Source: Bradyrhizobium murdochi
GTDB lineage: Bacteria > Pseudomonadota > Alphaproteobacteria > Rhizobiales > Xanthobacteraceae
Reading direction: 5' to 3'
Length of the DNA: 64,000 nucleotides
Assembly: GCF_000472965.1 (NCBI RefSeq)
Contig: NZ_AXAU01000010.1
Coordinates: 124,001-188,000, forward strand
Shown here: positions 34,382-43,233 of the stretch, piece by piece
Numbering within the stretch: the stretch's first letter is position 1
How the letters are laid out: each line of letters opens with the position of its first letter
Made by a program: the position numbers and the translations under genes
Notes under the pieces: model-generated
Told to the model about the DNA's origin: nothing
Seen by the model: the letters and a program-made list of their open reading frames with translations, nothing else
Database searches by the model: none

Positions 34382-34775
34382 ATGACGACTTGGTCGGGGC
34401 CGACACTTACCTAGGACGTGTACTCATAAATCCGAGATGTCCGCTTTGGCGGGGTAATGCGTACACGCTGCCACGACTAGGGAATCCCGGACCGTTTGTA
34501 TTGGCCTTGTGGCTGGCCTGTTTCGACCTCATATTGGTCGACTTCTCTCCCGTGACCTCTCTCCGTAAAGGCGCGCCGTTCCTGTGACGCTTGAACTGAA
34601 GCATCCCAACGTTTGCGTAAACCTTGATCGCTGCGTGGGAATTGCCGGTCCGTTCGTATGACCGATCGCGCCTGCCGCATTCTGCGGAACAAATCAACGT
34701 GCTCGTGCGTCGCGATGCTGACATAACGCCGTTGTTTATCGTGCCTGCCCTTTAGGAGCGAGGAGGAGCCGATCG
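34382..34775. other. Intergenic region before the DUF4337 gene
   Basis: No gene seen in 394 bases. It contains a TGTCCGCTT fragment near 34438 that recurs at 35503 and 40000, and a GGAAC-N17-CGTC (34686-34711) that is one base off a sigma-EcfG promoter and points to the DUF4337 gene. Confidence 0.4.
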
Positions 34776-35378
34776 ATGAAAGCCGAAGACGCCGCGGACA
34801 TGATGGATCAGGAGAAGGAGAACGACCGCTTCAAGCAGCGCGCGGCGGTCGGCATCGCCATTCTGGCGATGCTGCTGGCCATCACCGGGCTTGGCGGCGC
34901 CAACGCCGGCAAGGAGGCGACCAACAACAACATCTATGCCGCGAACCACTATGCCTTCTACCAGGCCAAGAACATCCGCCAGACCGACTACAACCTCGCG
35001 GCCGACGCGATCGAACTGGCGTTCCTGCAGGACGGAAGCCTCAACGCCGAGGCCAGGACGGCCCTGAAGGCAAAAGCGGAGGCCTATCGCAAGACGGCGG
35101 CACGCTACGAGTCCGAGCCCGAGACGCAGGAGGGCAAGAAGGAATTGATGGCGCGGGCCAAGGACTACGAGAGCAGGCGCGACCATGCGCTGAAGCAGGA
35201 TCCCTACTTCGACTATGCCGAAGCTCTTCTGCAGATCGCCATCGTGCTGATCTCGGTCTCGATCGTCGCGACGCTGCCCTGGCTTGCGATCGTCGGCGGC
35301 ATCGTCGGTGCCGCGGGTGGCCTGCTTATGGTCAACGGCTACACACTGGCGGTCGAGATACCGTTTCTGGCAGCATAG
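34776..35378 (+). CDS. DUF4337 membrane protein
   Basis: Protein of 200 residues. A charged N-terminus, one helix (about 28-45, VGIAILAMLLAITGLGG), a coiled, charged periplasmic or cytoplasmic middle (YAANHYAFYQAKNIRQ and KAKAEAYRKTAARYE), and two C-terminal helices (about 148-185). This is the DUF4337 layout; function unknown. Two GGAG-type sites (AGGAGCGAGGAGGAG) precede the ATG. Confidence 0.88.
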   Translation: MKAEDAADMMDQEKENDRFKQRAAVGIAILAMLLAITGLGGANAGKEATNNNIYAANHYAFYQAKNIRQTDYNLAADAIELAFLQDGSLNAEARTALKAKAEAYRKTAARYESEPETQEGKKELMARAKDYESRRDHALKQDPYFDYAEALLQIAIVLISVSIVATLPWLAIVGGIVGAAGGLLMVNGYTLAVEIPFLAA

Positions 35379-35518
35379 AGGTCCCCACGCGGATGGTGGT
35401 GCAAGTGCTGTTTGGCAAGGACGAGGGGAGCGACGACAATGTGACACAGGCAGCGCATTCCTCGGTGTTGGCTTTTAGCCAACATATTGGTCGCGTAGCC
35501 AATGTCCGCTTCTGACTC

Positions 35519-36376
35519 TCAGCAGGAGGCCGACTTCGTGATTTGTCCCTGGTGCTGCCCGCAACGGCAGCGCTCGTAGTCCACGGGATCATGGCTGTTG
35601 AAGATCGTCACGGCATTGCCGTGCTTTGCCTTGAGCGTCCGCAACCGCTCCTGGTTTTGGATGCGCGTGGCACGATCCATGTCGGCGCGGCGCTGAAACA
35701 TGCCGAGCACCAGCGGCATTCGCGGCGAAGCCTGCATCTGGCCATGGAAAAAATAGGCATCGCCCGCGTGCAGCAGCCATTTGTCCCCGCTCCGCACGGC
35801 GATGCCGCAATGACCGAGCGTATGGCCCGGCAGCGGGATCATCAGGATATCGGGTTCGCGGTCGCCGAGCGCGCGCACGCCCTTGAAGCCGAACCAATCC
35901 TCGCCACCCTCCCCGTAGAACGCCCAATCCGGACCGTGCTTCCACTGATCGGTGATGTAGCGGCCCTTCGGCGCGGACGCCGTCCGCGCCACCGCCATGT
36001 CGTATTCGCGGCGATGGACATGCACCTTTGCGTTCGGGAAATCCGGAATGCCGCCGGCATGATCGCGGTCGAGATGCGTCAGCAGCAGATGCCGCACGTC
36101 GTCGCGCGAAAAGCCGAGCGTCTCGATCTGCCGTACGGCGGTCTCGGCCGGATCGAGCCGTGGCGTCGTCTGCCGAACCCATTTGGGACCGAGCCGCGGC
36201 GGGTTCGCGATATCGTCCAATCCGATGCCGGTATCGACCAGCGCCAGCCCGTCATGGGTCTCGACCAGCAAGCAATGACAGACCATCCGCGCCCGCTGGA
36301 AAATGCTGCCGGTGCCGTTCACCAGGCGCCGGCCGATCGGGCACATGGTGCCGGTGTTGAGATGATGGACGCGCAT
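35519..36376 (-). CDS. Metallo-beta-lactamase-fold hydrolase, AHL lactonase-like
   Basis: Metallo-hydrolase of 285 residues resembling N-acyl-homoserine lactonases. The metal motif reads THLDRDHAGG, so the second His of HxHxDH is Asp. Other ligands are His in PGHTLGHC, Asp in HAGDAYF and His in FNSHDP. GGAGG nine bases before ATG 36376 fixes the start. It is divergent from a LysR gene and shares a 93-base control region holding a strong palindrome, so it is probably the regulated target. The substrate (lactone or other ester) is inference. Confidence 0.88.
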   Translation of the reverse strand: MRVHHLNTGTMCPIGRRLVNGTGSIFQRARMVCHCLLVETHDGLALVDTGIGLDDIANPPRLGPKWVRQTTPRLDPAETAVRQIETLGFSRDDVRHLLLTHLDRDHAGGIPDFPNAKVHVHRREYDMAVARTASAPKGRYITDQWKHGPDWAFYGEGGEDWFGFKGVRALGDREPDILMIPLPGHTLGHCGIAVRSGDKWLLHAGDAYFFHGQMQASPRMPLVLGMFQRRADMDRATRIQNQERLRTLKAKHGNAVTIFNSHDPVDYERCRCGQHQGQITKSASC

Positions 36377-36435
36377 TGACGATGCCTCCTTGGGGTGAGG
36401 CACCTTGCTTGCCATCTGGTCTCTCATAGGTAAAA

Positions 36436-36459
36436 TATTGATATCCGATAGCATCAATA
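36436..36459. promoter_or_regulatory. LysR operator between metallo-hydrolase and lysR genes
   Basis: Perfect inverted repeat TATTGAT-N10-ATCAATA, containing a T-N11-A core, 11 bases before the LysR ATG and 60 before the hydrolase ATG. Confidence 0.65.
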
Positions 36460-36469
36460 GGACCGACCT

Positions 36470-37330
36470 ATGGATATCCGCGAGCTCCGCTACTTCGCCG
36501 CCGTGTTCAGGGAGCGCAACCTGACGGCAGCCGCCAAGCGCTGCTTCATCTCGCAGCCCTCGATCTCGGCGGCCATCACCAATCTGGAAGCCGAGCTCGG
36601 CACGGCGCTATTCATCCGGCACAAGAAGGGCGTGGCGCCGACGGAAGCCGCCGAACAATTCCACGCCGTTGCCCGCCGCATCATCGACGAGGCAGACGCC
36701 GCGAAAAACCTGTTCCGAAAACCTGCGACGCGGAACGCGCTGACGCTCGGCCTGATGCGCACGCTCGACCGCCCGCGAACCATTGCGCTATTGAAGCCGC
36801 TGACCGGGACTTCCGACATCGCGCTCCGGCTCGTCGGCGTCGATGATGCCGCCGATGCGCGGATCATCTCCAAAAATCTGCTGCGCGCTGATGAGCATTT
36901 CGTTCCGCTCTGGGTCGAGCGCTACGTCGCGGCCCTGCCGCCGTCGCATCCGCTGACGCTGAAGGAGCGGCTACGCACCTCCGATCTCGCCGGCGCCGCC
37001 ATGGTCGATCGCTGCCATTGCGAGCAGAGCGAATTCTTCAGTCGCGCAGCATCGCCGTCGCGCGTGCCCGCGGCGATTGCCGAATCGGAAGACTGGGCGA
37101 TGGCGCTGGTGGCGGCCGGCGTCGGCATTGCCATCGTTCCCGAAGGCGTGGCGCGCGCCAATTCCGATGTCGCCGTGCGCGAGATCGATGTCGACGTGAA
37201 GCGCGAGGTCGGGCTCGCCTACAGCGCGGCGCGGCCGCCGTCGAAGGTGCTGCAGAATTTTATCGCGAAACTGCAGAGCCAGCGGCCTAAAACGGGCCGC
37301 GTCAAATCGGCGGGCAAGACCGAGCGCTAG
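36470..37330 (+). CDS. LysR-family regulator
   Basis: Regulator of 286 residues. The HTH begins MDIRELRYFAAVFRERNLT and continues with the recognition helix SQPSISAAITNLEAELG. The effector domain (about 90-265) is divergent, with ESEDWAMALVAAGVGIAIVPEG. The tail is basic. It is divergent from the metallo-hydrolase, with the palindrome above as probable operator; it likely represses itself and controls the hydrolase. Confidence 0.92.
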   Translation: MDIRELRYFAAVFRERNLTAAAKRCFISQPSISAAITNLEAELGTALFIRHKKGVAPTEAAEQFHAVARRIIDEADAAKNLFRKPATRNALTLGLMRTLDRPRTIALLKPLTGTSDIALRLVGVDDAADARIISKNLLRADEHFVPLWVERYVAALPPSHPLTLKERLRTSDLAGAAMVDRCHCEQSEFFSRAASPSRVPAAIAESEDWAMALVAAGVGIAIVPEGVARANSDVAVREIDVDVKREVGLAYSAARPPSKVLQNFIAKLQSQRPKTGRVKSAGKTER

Positions 37331-37352
37331 GCGTGCACTCATGAAACGAGAC

Positions 37353-37375
37353 TCTGCTTTTGAGGCAAAAGCAGA
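37353..37375. other. Hairpin downstream of lysR
   Basis: Ten-base perfect arms TCTGCTTTTG / CAAAAGCAGA with an AGG loop. It is 22 bases past the lysR stop but lacks a following U-tract. It begins a stretch (to 37595) without a gene that holds fragments typical of decayed Bradyrhizobium repeat DNA. Confidence 0.5.
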
Positions 37376-37595
37376 CATGCGCTGGTCACTCCGGAATTTC
37401 GCGTTTTGACCCATTGGCGACCTTGACCAGTGATGAGGGGGAAATAGCGTGGGGATTGCGCACGTCGATAACTGTGGTGCGCCGAAGTGGTGAACGCTTC
37501 TCGGAACATCCGACATGAGCTAGAACCGGAGTTCCGCACGCATCGCTCCAGCGTTATTCCAGTTTCGTCGAGGCGGCAGCTCTTGAGGGCTGTAG

Positions 37596-38444
37596 ATGGC
37601 CGACAACACATTGAAGTCGGAACTTCGCAATACGTGGGAGTCGGCAGCACCCGGCTGGGCGAGGTGGGAGCATGTGTTCGCCGCCAGCCTATCCGATGCC
37701 CCTGATGCGCTGATCGATATGGCCGGTATCCGGCCTGGAATGCGCGTACTTGACATAGCCTGCGGCGCCGGTAGCCAGAGCATCCAAGCGGCGATGCGTG
37801 TGGGTGGCAGCGGTAGAGTGGTAGCAAGTGACATATCGGGCACCATGCTGGAACATGTGCGCCGAAACGCCACTCGCGCCGGTCTTACGAATATCGAAAC
37901 GCTTGAATGTGCAGCGGACGAATTGGATGAGAAGCAGGCGCCGTTCGATGCGGCGATTTGCCGATTGGGATTGATGCTTTTCCCGTCACCGCATGAAGCT
38001 TTGGAAGCTGTCCAATGTGTACTGAAGCCAGGCGCGCGGTTCGCGGCGCTGGTCTTTACGACGCCAGCCAACAATCCCTTTATGGCGTCGCCGATGGCGA
38101 TCCTTCTGCGCCATGCTGGCAAGTCCCCTCCCGTGCCCGGACAACCCGGAATATTCGCGTTAGGAGGCGAAGGCGTCTTGGAACGTCTGATGAAGGACAG
38201 TGGTCTTGGAGATGTGAAAACGAAAGCCGTTCGAGCACGGCTCGTCCTGCCGAGCGCGGCCGACGCTCTGCAGCTGATGCGGGAGGCCGCCGGGGCATAC
38301 CGCGCGGTGGTGGCGGATCTTAGCGACGCGGCGAAATCTACCGCTTGGAACGAGGTTTACGAATCCCTGAAGCAGCTCGAAACCAGCGGCGGCTTCGAGA
38401 CCGAGTTCGAACTCATTATCGGGTCGGGTACCCGACCAAGCTAG
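37596..38444 (+). CDS. SAM-dependent class I methyltransferase
   Basis: Methyltransferase of 282 residues in the UbiE/Methyltransf_11 group. Motif I is VLDIACGAGSQSIQAA, the acidic end of strand 2 is VASDIS, and later motifs are FDAAICRLGLMLFPSPHEAL and VLKPGARFAALVF. The substrate is unknown. Base composition is lower in GC than its neighbours, and it lies at the start of a patch with decayed repeats, which suggests transfer. Confidence 0.88.
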   Translation: MADNTLKSELRNTWESAAPGWARWEHVFAASLSDAPDALIDMAGIRPGMRVLDIACGAGSQSIQAAMRVGGSGRVVASDISGTMLEHVRRNATRAGLTNIETLECAADELDEKQAPFDAAICRLGLMLFPSPHEALEAVQCVLKPGARFAALVFTTPANNPFMASPMAILLRHAGKSPPVPGQPGIFALGGEGVLERLMKDSGLGDVKTKAVRARLVLPSAADALQLMREAAGAYRAVVADLSDAAKSTAWNEVYESLKQLETSGGFETEFELIIGSGTRPS

Positions 38445-38485
38445 TTTTCGTCCCTTGAAGACTGCTCTTGGCCCTGAGCGAGTTG

Positions 38486-38586
38486 TTGCACGGCCACAAG
38501 ACCTCGGTCGCTAACAGGGCATAGCGGAAATTGTCGGACAACCGAGTATTGCAGAGGGCGACGCTCGTGCCCCATTGCAGACGTTC
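38486..38586 (+). repeat. Diverged direct repeat, copy 1
   Basis: Ungapped alignment to 39015-39112 shows about three quarters identity over about 88 bases, starting at TTGCAC and including GGTCGCT, GCGGAAAT and GCTCGTG. No coding function is seen. Confidence 0.65.
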
Positions 38587-38602
38587 CGGTGAGGCCTCCA
38601 TC

Positions 38603-38902
38603 TTACAAGTAATCGAGGCTCTGTCCCGGCAGCGCGTAGCCGTACACCCTAAAGGCTTCGACCGTTTCCTCTCCGGGTAGATGAATTTTCTTCAGGGCGC
38701 GTCGGACTTGTTCTCGATGAGATTGGCTTTCAACGAATATATCGACGTAACGAATGTCGTCATATCCGCCGGCTCGGAAGTGATAAAACCACTCGGCGTC
38801 CTCGTCCGAATAGTAGCCGGCAATCGTCATGCATCGATACCTTGGTGCAGGCTCAATGGCATACATTGCCAAGCGCAATTCTTCCCATTTTGTATTGTTC
38901 AT
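38603..38902 (-). CDS. DUF6678-like small protein
   Basis: Protein of 99 residues beginning MNNTKWEELRLAMYA, with DAEWFYHFRAGGYDDIRYVDI in two parts and the C-terminal KKIHLPGEETVEAFRVYGYALPG. This matches my memory of DUF6678. An in-frame GTG at 38923 adds seven residues. GC content is clearly lower than in the surrounding chromosome, and the gene lies between the two copies of a diverged direct repeat. Confidence 0.75.
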   Translation of the reverse strand: MNNTKWEELRLAMYAIEPAPRYRCMTIAGYYSDEDAEWFYHFRAGGYDDIRYVDIFVESQSHREQVRRALKKIHLPGEETVEAFRVYGYALPGQSLDYL

Positions 38903-39014
38903 CACGCCAAGGTTTTGAGCCACTTCGTTTACCCCGTCAGGCCGCCGCTGTTGGCGGTCCTTTTCATATTGGATGAGGCCCGCGATGTCATCTATTGGCC
39001 CATCGCGTCATATT

Positions 39015-39112
39015 TTGCACCGCCAAAGGACGTTGGTCGCTTACAAGGCAATGCGGAAATCGACAGCCCACCATCTATCGCAGTGGGCGATGCTCGTGAC
39101 CCAAAACCGACA
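39015..39112 (+). repeat. Diverged direct repeat, copy 2
   Basis: Same orientation as copy 1 (38486-38586). The pair flanks the DUF6678-like gene. Confidence 0.65.
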
Positions 39113-39170
39113 TAGTGCATCGACCAACATGCCAATCTTAGCTCTCTTCCAAACGACTGGGGGAAATGTC

Positions 39171-39945
39171 ATGTGGCAACCGGACGGGTGGGGTCAAACG
39201 AGGATCGGTATCCTTACGCCGCACGCCGACATAGTCCCAGAAATCGAATTCAGCGCGCTGGCTCCTAACGGAGTTTCAATTCATGCCGCGCACATCCCCT
39301 TTGGTGGTTACAAGCCGGGCGGCGTGATGGACCCTACCATTGCGAGCGATCCCGTGCGCGCCATTGCCGATCCACCTTCGGTGGATGATGCCGCCGAAAT
39401 GCTTGCGATGGCACCATTGCACGCGATTGTCTTTGGCATCGCCAGCAGCAGTTTTGTTCGCGGCGTTGCCGATGACGCGGCGCTGAAGTCCCGTTTAGAG
39501 GCTCGCACACGGGGGCATACCGGTCGTAGTCCCCTGTGCGGCGGCTTCTACCGCGCTGACTGCGCTCGGCGCGAAACGGATCGCGCTAGTAAGTCCACCG
39601 TGGTTCTCTGATAAAATGGATCGGCAGGGTGCCCGTTATTTTCAGGACAGCGGGTTTGAGGTTGTTTCCAGCGGACGGGCCGGGTTGCCATCAGATCAGC
39701 AAGCTATTCAGCCAGAACAGCTCTACGATTGGGTCAGTTCTCACGTGCCCGCGAGCGCCGAAGCCGTTTTCGTCGGCGGCAACGGCTTTCGCGCCATTGG
39801 AGTGATCAAGGCGCTTGAGGATAGTCTTAATCGACCAGTTCTGACTGCGAACCAAGTCGCGTTTTGGAGCGCTTTGCGCCACTCCGGTACGCGAGCATCA
39901 GTTACCAACTACGGTCGAGTATTTGAATTTGATCTACCGCATTGA
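39171..39945 (+). pseudogene. Asp/Glu racemase-family (AMDase/maleate isomerase-like) gene, frameshifted
   Basis: Two frames together give about 257 residues of the Asp/Glu/hydantoin racemase superfamily. The first frame (MWQPDGWGQTRIGILTPHAD to LKSRLEARTRG) ends out of frame after 39515. One base less in the G-run at 39511-39515 restores GIPVVVPCAAASTALTALG and leads into MDRQGARYFQDSG to the end at 39945. Both catalytic Cys positions look replaced: FGIASSSFVRG in the N-half and FVGGNGFRAI in the C-half. ATG 39171 follows GGGGGAAA. Either it is a true pseudogene or the G-run is a sequencing error in a non-catalytic paralogue. Confidence 0.75.
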
Positions 39946-40076
39946 AGACGAGTGCGTGGAGGTGACTTCCGTTTATGGCCCCAAAGCAGACTCGCCCAGT
40001 GTCCGCTTCTGAGCGCGTAATCCGGACATCGCCAAGTAAATGGCTCCTTTCAGACTTATGAGTAAGGCCGCCTAGT

Positions 40077-40850
40077 TTAGCCCTTCACCGTCACCGCGCG
40101 TCCGATCACGGGCTGGGCCGCAACTGGCGGATTGGCGGTTTGCGCCGCGAGCTCGCCGATCAGGCGGTCGGCGTCGGCTGCGATACCGTCCGGCGCGTGG
40201 ATCACCAGCCGCTCCAGCGCCCAGCGATACGACGAGATGCGCCGCTCCAGGCATTGCTGGACCCATTGCACGATCAGCGTGTTCTCTTCCATGCGCGCGA
40301 TCGCATCCGCCTGTTCGCGCGGCGACAATTCCGACACCATCTTCAGGCTGGCGCTGCGCTTGCGGTCGAGTTCGATGACGCGGATGGCGGAGGCAAAGAA
40401 CGGCTCGAACCTCGTGATGTCGTTGCGAACGTCCTCGATCAACTGCTGATAACGCGAGGTGTGCGAGCGGTGCGGCTCGTCGATCAGCGCGCGTCCGTAG
40501 GTGGTGCGATCGAACACCACCTTCTGCCGCCATGGCGAAGGCAATGGCTGGTAATCGCCGAACACGCTCTTCCAGGCGGGCCGCGAATGCGGCGGTTCGA
40601 TCAAGGGATAGGCGAGATCGCGAAGCTGGCGTTCGTTTTCGGTGAGTTGGAAGTGTGAAGGCTTGAGGCCGACGCTGGCCGTGGCCTCGGCCCCTAGCCA
40701 GCGGTGCATGTCGTCGTTACGCATATCGGCGCGGGTGCGGCCGAAATCGCCGCCGCTGCAACCGCCGAGCGCTGCGCTTACAACAAGCAGCATGAAGGCC
40801 GGGAGTGACCGAAGCCCGCTGGTCCGGATCGGGAGGCACTTTTCCGGCAT
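40077..40850 (-). CDS. Putative lipoprotein, unknown function
   Basis: Protein of 257 residues with a lipoprotein signal: basic start, hydrophobic LPAFMLLVVSAAL and lipobox LGGC at about residue 31. The mature part is hydrophilic and helical (RYQQLIEDVRNDITRFEPFF; MEENTLIVQWVQQCLERR). No named domain recognised. ATG 40850 (MPEKCLPIRT) places the lipobox correctly. It follows a small gene in the same direction after 16 bases, so the two are probably cotranscribed. Confidence 0.82.
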   Translation of the reverse strand: MPEKCLPIRTSGLRSLPAFMLLVVSAALGGCSGGDFGRTRADMRNDDMHRWLGAEATASVGLKPSHFQLTENERQLRDLAYPLIEPPHSRPAWKSVFGDYQPLPSPWRQKVVFDRTTYGRALIDEPHRSHTSRYQQLIEDVRNDITRFEPFFASAIRVIELDRKRSASLKMVSELSPREQADAIARMEENTLIVQWVQQCLERRISSYRWALERLVIHAPDGIAADADRLIGELAAQTANPPVAAQPVIGRAVTVKG

Positions 40851-40866
40851 TGCAAACGTCCGTCGT

Positions 40867-41067
40867 TCAGGGGCGCCGCCGGCGACGGCGACCGGGCGCC
40901 GTCCCCTCTTCCGGCCCGCGCCCATCACCGGTTCCGCCGGCTTCGCGTTCGATACGGACAACAGGAAGAATCAGCACGGTACCCAAGCCATCGCGTGGAG
41001 CGCCATCCATGGTTGAGCCCGGCCGCCGCGAAGCCGCATCCGCCGGAAATTCAATGATGGTGCCCAT
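40867..41067 (-). CDS. Small conserved hypothetical protein (66 residues)
   Basis: Begins MGTIIEFPADAASRRPG, has a hydrophobic centre (LGTVLILPVVRIE) and a very basic tail (GRRRRRRP). Its position just ahead of the lipoprotein and its protein-like N-terminus support it. The 41068-41308 space up to the DUF2336 gene is a divergent control region without a recognised site. Confidence 0.65.
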   Translation of the reverse strand: MGTIIEFPADAASRRPGSTMDGAPRDGLGTVLILPVVRIEREAGGTGDGRGPEEGTAPGRRRRRRP

Positions 41068-41308
41068 ATTCCGTTCTCTCTGGTTGCCGCCGACACCACT
41101 TGGCCGGCGACACGCCATCATTCAGAACAGAACGTGGTTAACGGCATCTTAATTTGAGGGACCGGTACAGTTACGGGTTCGGCGGCTCCACTCCGTTCGA
41201 AAAGCTCGCATTTTATCGAATTCCTTCACGGGCTGTTTTCCTTAACCAACCATTAAAGCGCGCTGCGTAGCCTGACGCGAGGGATTACCGAAGTCGCGTA
41301 CACCTGAC

Positions 41309-42286
41309 ATGACTGCAGCTCCATTGTTTCCGGGATTCGACGGGCTGATGACGCTCTCGCGCCGCGAGGGCGTCGATATCCGCCCGACCTTGCTGCGCGT
41401 CCTGACCGACCTTTATGTCCAGGCCAGCGCCCATTCCGCCGACGAGGAGCGGCAGTTCGTCGAACTGACGTCCCGCCTGATCGACCAGGTCGACGACGCC
41501 ACCCGCGCGGCGGTGCGGGCGCGGCTCGCGATCTATCCGGCGACACCGGCCGAGATCGTGCACAGGCTCGGCCTGCGGCGTCCGCACCCCGACCAGCCCC
41601 TGCCGCTCGCGGCCGCAATCACCGCTCCCCCAACCGACGCGCCGACGGTGAAGGCGCCGACCGAGGCGCAGTTGCGGATGGCGTCCAATCTGGCAATGCG
41701 GCCCAACGATGCTGCCGAAATCAGCGATATGTTCTTCATGGCCGGTCCCAGCGAGCGCGCGCTGATCCTGCACAATCTCGCCGACACGCCGCTGAAGGCC
41801 TCGGCGCGAATTCCCGCAGCCCGCGCCGCGCGAGCGCTTCATATCCTGGAAATGGCCGCGTTCGCCGAGGACGCCGAGAACTTCGCACTCGAACTCGGCG
41901 ACGCGCTGATCCTGCCATCGCGGATCGCAACGCAAGTCGTCAATGATCCCGGCTGTGAGCCGCTGGCATGCGCAGCGAAGGCGCTCGACATGCCGAGTGC
42001 AGTCTTCCAGCGCGTGCTGCTGTTCCTCAATCCGGAATTCGGCTCATCCGTGCACAACGTCTATCGCTTGTCGCGACTTTACGACCGTTTGAGCGAGCGA
42101 TCCGCGCTCGTCATGCTGGCCGCATGGCGCGGCTCGACCATGGCAGTCAGCCGCGCCAAATATCGCGCCGCGCTTTACGACGAAGAACGTCACCGCGCGC
42201 GTGCGGCGGGTTCGCAAATACGTCCCGTGGTGCAGCCTGGAACCGCGCCGGCCACACGCACCGGCACCGACGGCTCGAAGCGCTAG
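41309..42286 (+). CDS. DUF2336 protein
   Basis: Soluble helical protein of 325 residues of the alphaproteobacterial DUF2336 family. It begins PLFPGFDGLMTLSRREGVDIRPTLLRVL in its helical repeats, has a Pro/Thr linker (about 100-120) and a C-terminal alpha-helical half (PSAVFQRVLLFLNPEFGSSVHNVY in part). HEAT-like helices are likely. The function is unknown; it converges on the DUF1491 gene. Confidence 0.88.
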   Translation: MTAAPLFPGFDGLMTLSRREGVDIRPTLLRVLTDLYVQASAHSADEERQFVELTSRLIDQVDDATRAAVRARLAIYPATPAEIVHRLGLRRPHPDQPLPLAAAITAPPTDAPTVKAPTEAQLRMASNLAMRPNDAAEISDMFFMAGPSERALILHNLADTPLKASARIPAARAARALHILEMAAFAEDAENFALELGDALILPSRIATQVVNDPGCEPLACAAKALDMPSAVFQRVLLFLNPEFGSSVHNVYRLSRLYDRLSERSALVMLAAWRGSTMAVSRAKYRAALYDEERHRARAAGSQIRPVVQPGTAPATRTGTDGSKR

Positions 42287-42299
42287 GCCTTCGCCGCTT

Positions 42300-42644
42300 C
42301 TAGGCTTTGGCCAAATCGAGAAAGTGCCGCCCTGCGCGATCTTCGGTCTCGACGATCCAGGCGTCGGGATCAAAACGGAGTTCCTTGGCGAGACGCTCCT
42401 CCACCGATTGCTCGGGCACCGGCTGCGGCGAGGCCGGCGCGAACAGCCGCTCGGCTGGACGACTCTCGTCATAGACGGTCTGCGGCGCAGGCGCATACAG
42501 CATGGCGTTGCCGTCGAGCAGCGCCACCTTGACGAAAACCGCCCCCGCCTCCTCTGCCCCGCGCTTGCGCACGGCGCCAAAAATTCCCTCGTTCTGGCAG
42601 CGGCGCAGGTATGCGGCCACCCAGATGCTTGATTTCAATCGCAT
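42300..42644 (-). CDS. DUF1491 protein
   Basis: Protein of 114 residues: MRLKSSIWVAAYLRRCQ, then RGAEEAGAVFVKVALLDG, LYAPAPQTVYDES, and the C-terminal RFDPDAWIVETEDRAGRHFLD. These are the DUF1491 landmarks; the family is small, alphaproteobacterial and uncharacterised. It is a stand-alone gene read leftward, 13 bases from the DUF2336 stop. Confidence 0.9.
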   Translation of the reverse strand: MRLKSSIWVAAYLRRCQNEGIFGAVRKRGAEEAGAVFVKVALLDGNAMLYAPAPQTVYDESRPAERLFAPASPQPVPEQSVEERLAKELRFDPDAWIVETEDRAGRHFLDLAKA

Positions 42645-42741
42645 GTGACGGACGATAGGCCAGCGACCAGGCGGAAGCTAGTGCCGCCAGCCTGCGATCC
42701 GTGACGCTTCGCGGCATATCTACCTCGCACGATCGAGTGTT

Positions 42742-43233
42742 TCAAAGAGACGCCTGCAGATCGGCCAAAGTAACCATCAGCGTCTGCGGGTTTGCCGGTG
42801 AGGATTCCACGCCGATAGCGCGATAAAAACTTGCAGCTTCCTCGGATATTGCGTGCACCAAAAGTCCGCGTATGCCGATGGCATCGGCCGCGCTCAATAT
42901 GCGCAGCGCGGCGTCGCGGAACAGGGCACGTCCCAAGCCTCGTTTCTGGAAGCCGGTATCGATGGCAAGTCGGGCGAGGATGGCTACCGGAATCGGGTCA
43001 GGCATATTGCGCCGGAATCTTCCGGTCGCCTCCGCGCAGGCAAGCGCGCCTGCCGCGAGAGCGTAGTAGGCAACGACACGATTTTCCTCGCAGACGACGA
43101 ACGGTCGCGATGCACCGCTCTTGTGATTGGCTAGCGCGCGACGCTTGAGCCAGTCGTCAAGAGCTGAATGACCACACGAAAACGCTGAAACGTCGTAACT
43201 GCCCTCGATCGGTGACGGAGGGCTAAGCTTCAT
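42742..43233 (-). CDS. GNAT acetyltransferase toxin (TacT/AtaT-like)
   Basis: GNAT-fold acetyltransferase of 163 residues. Family members acetylate the amino group of charged tRNA and block translation. Signature segments: FSCGHSALDDWLKRRA (toxin-type N-terminus), YYALAAGA, the acetyl-CoA loop ARLAIDTGFQKRGLGRALFRDA, and EEAASFYRAIGVE near the end. ATG 43233 lies inside the antitoxin's last codons (11-base overlap), the usual coupled arrangement. Confidence 0.92.
   Translation of the reverse strand: MKLSPPSPIEGSYDVSAFSCGHSALDDWLKRRALANHKSGASRPFVVCEENRVVAYYALAAGALACAEATGRFRRNMPDPIPVAILARLAIDTGFQKRGLGRALFRDAALRILSAADAIGIRGLLVHAISEEAASFYRAIGVESSPANPQTLMVTLADLQASL

Noticed and set aside
37353..37375. 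Hairpin as intrinsic terminator of lysR
   Set aside because: Strong stem but no U-tract on either strand; kept only as a hairpin.
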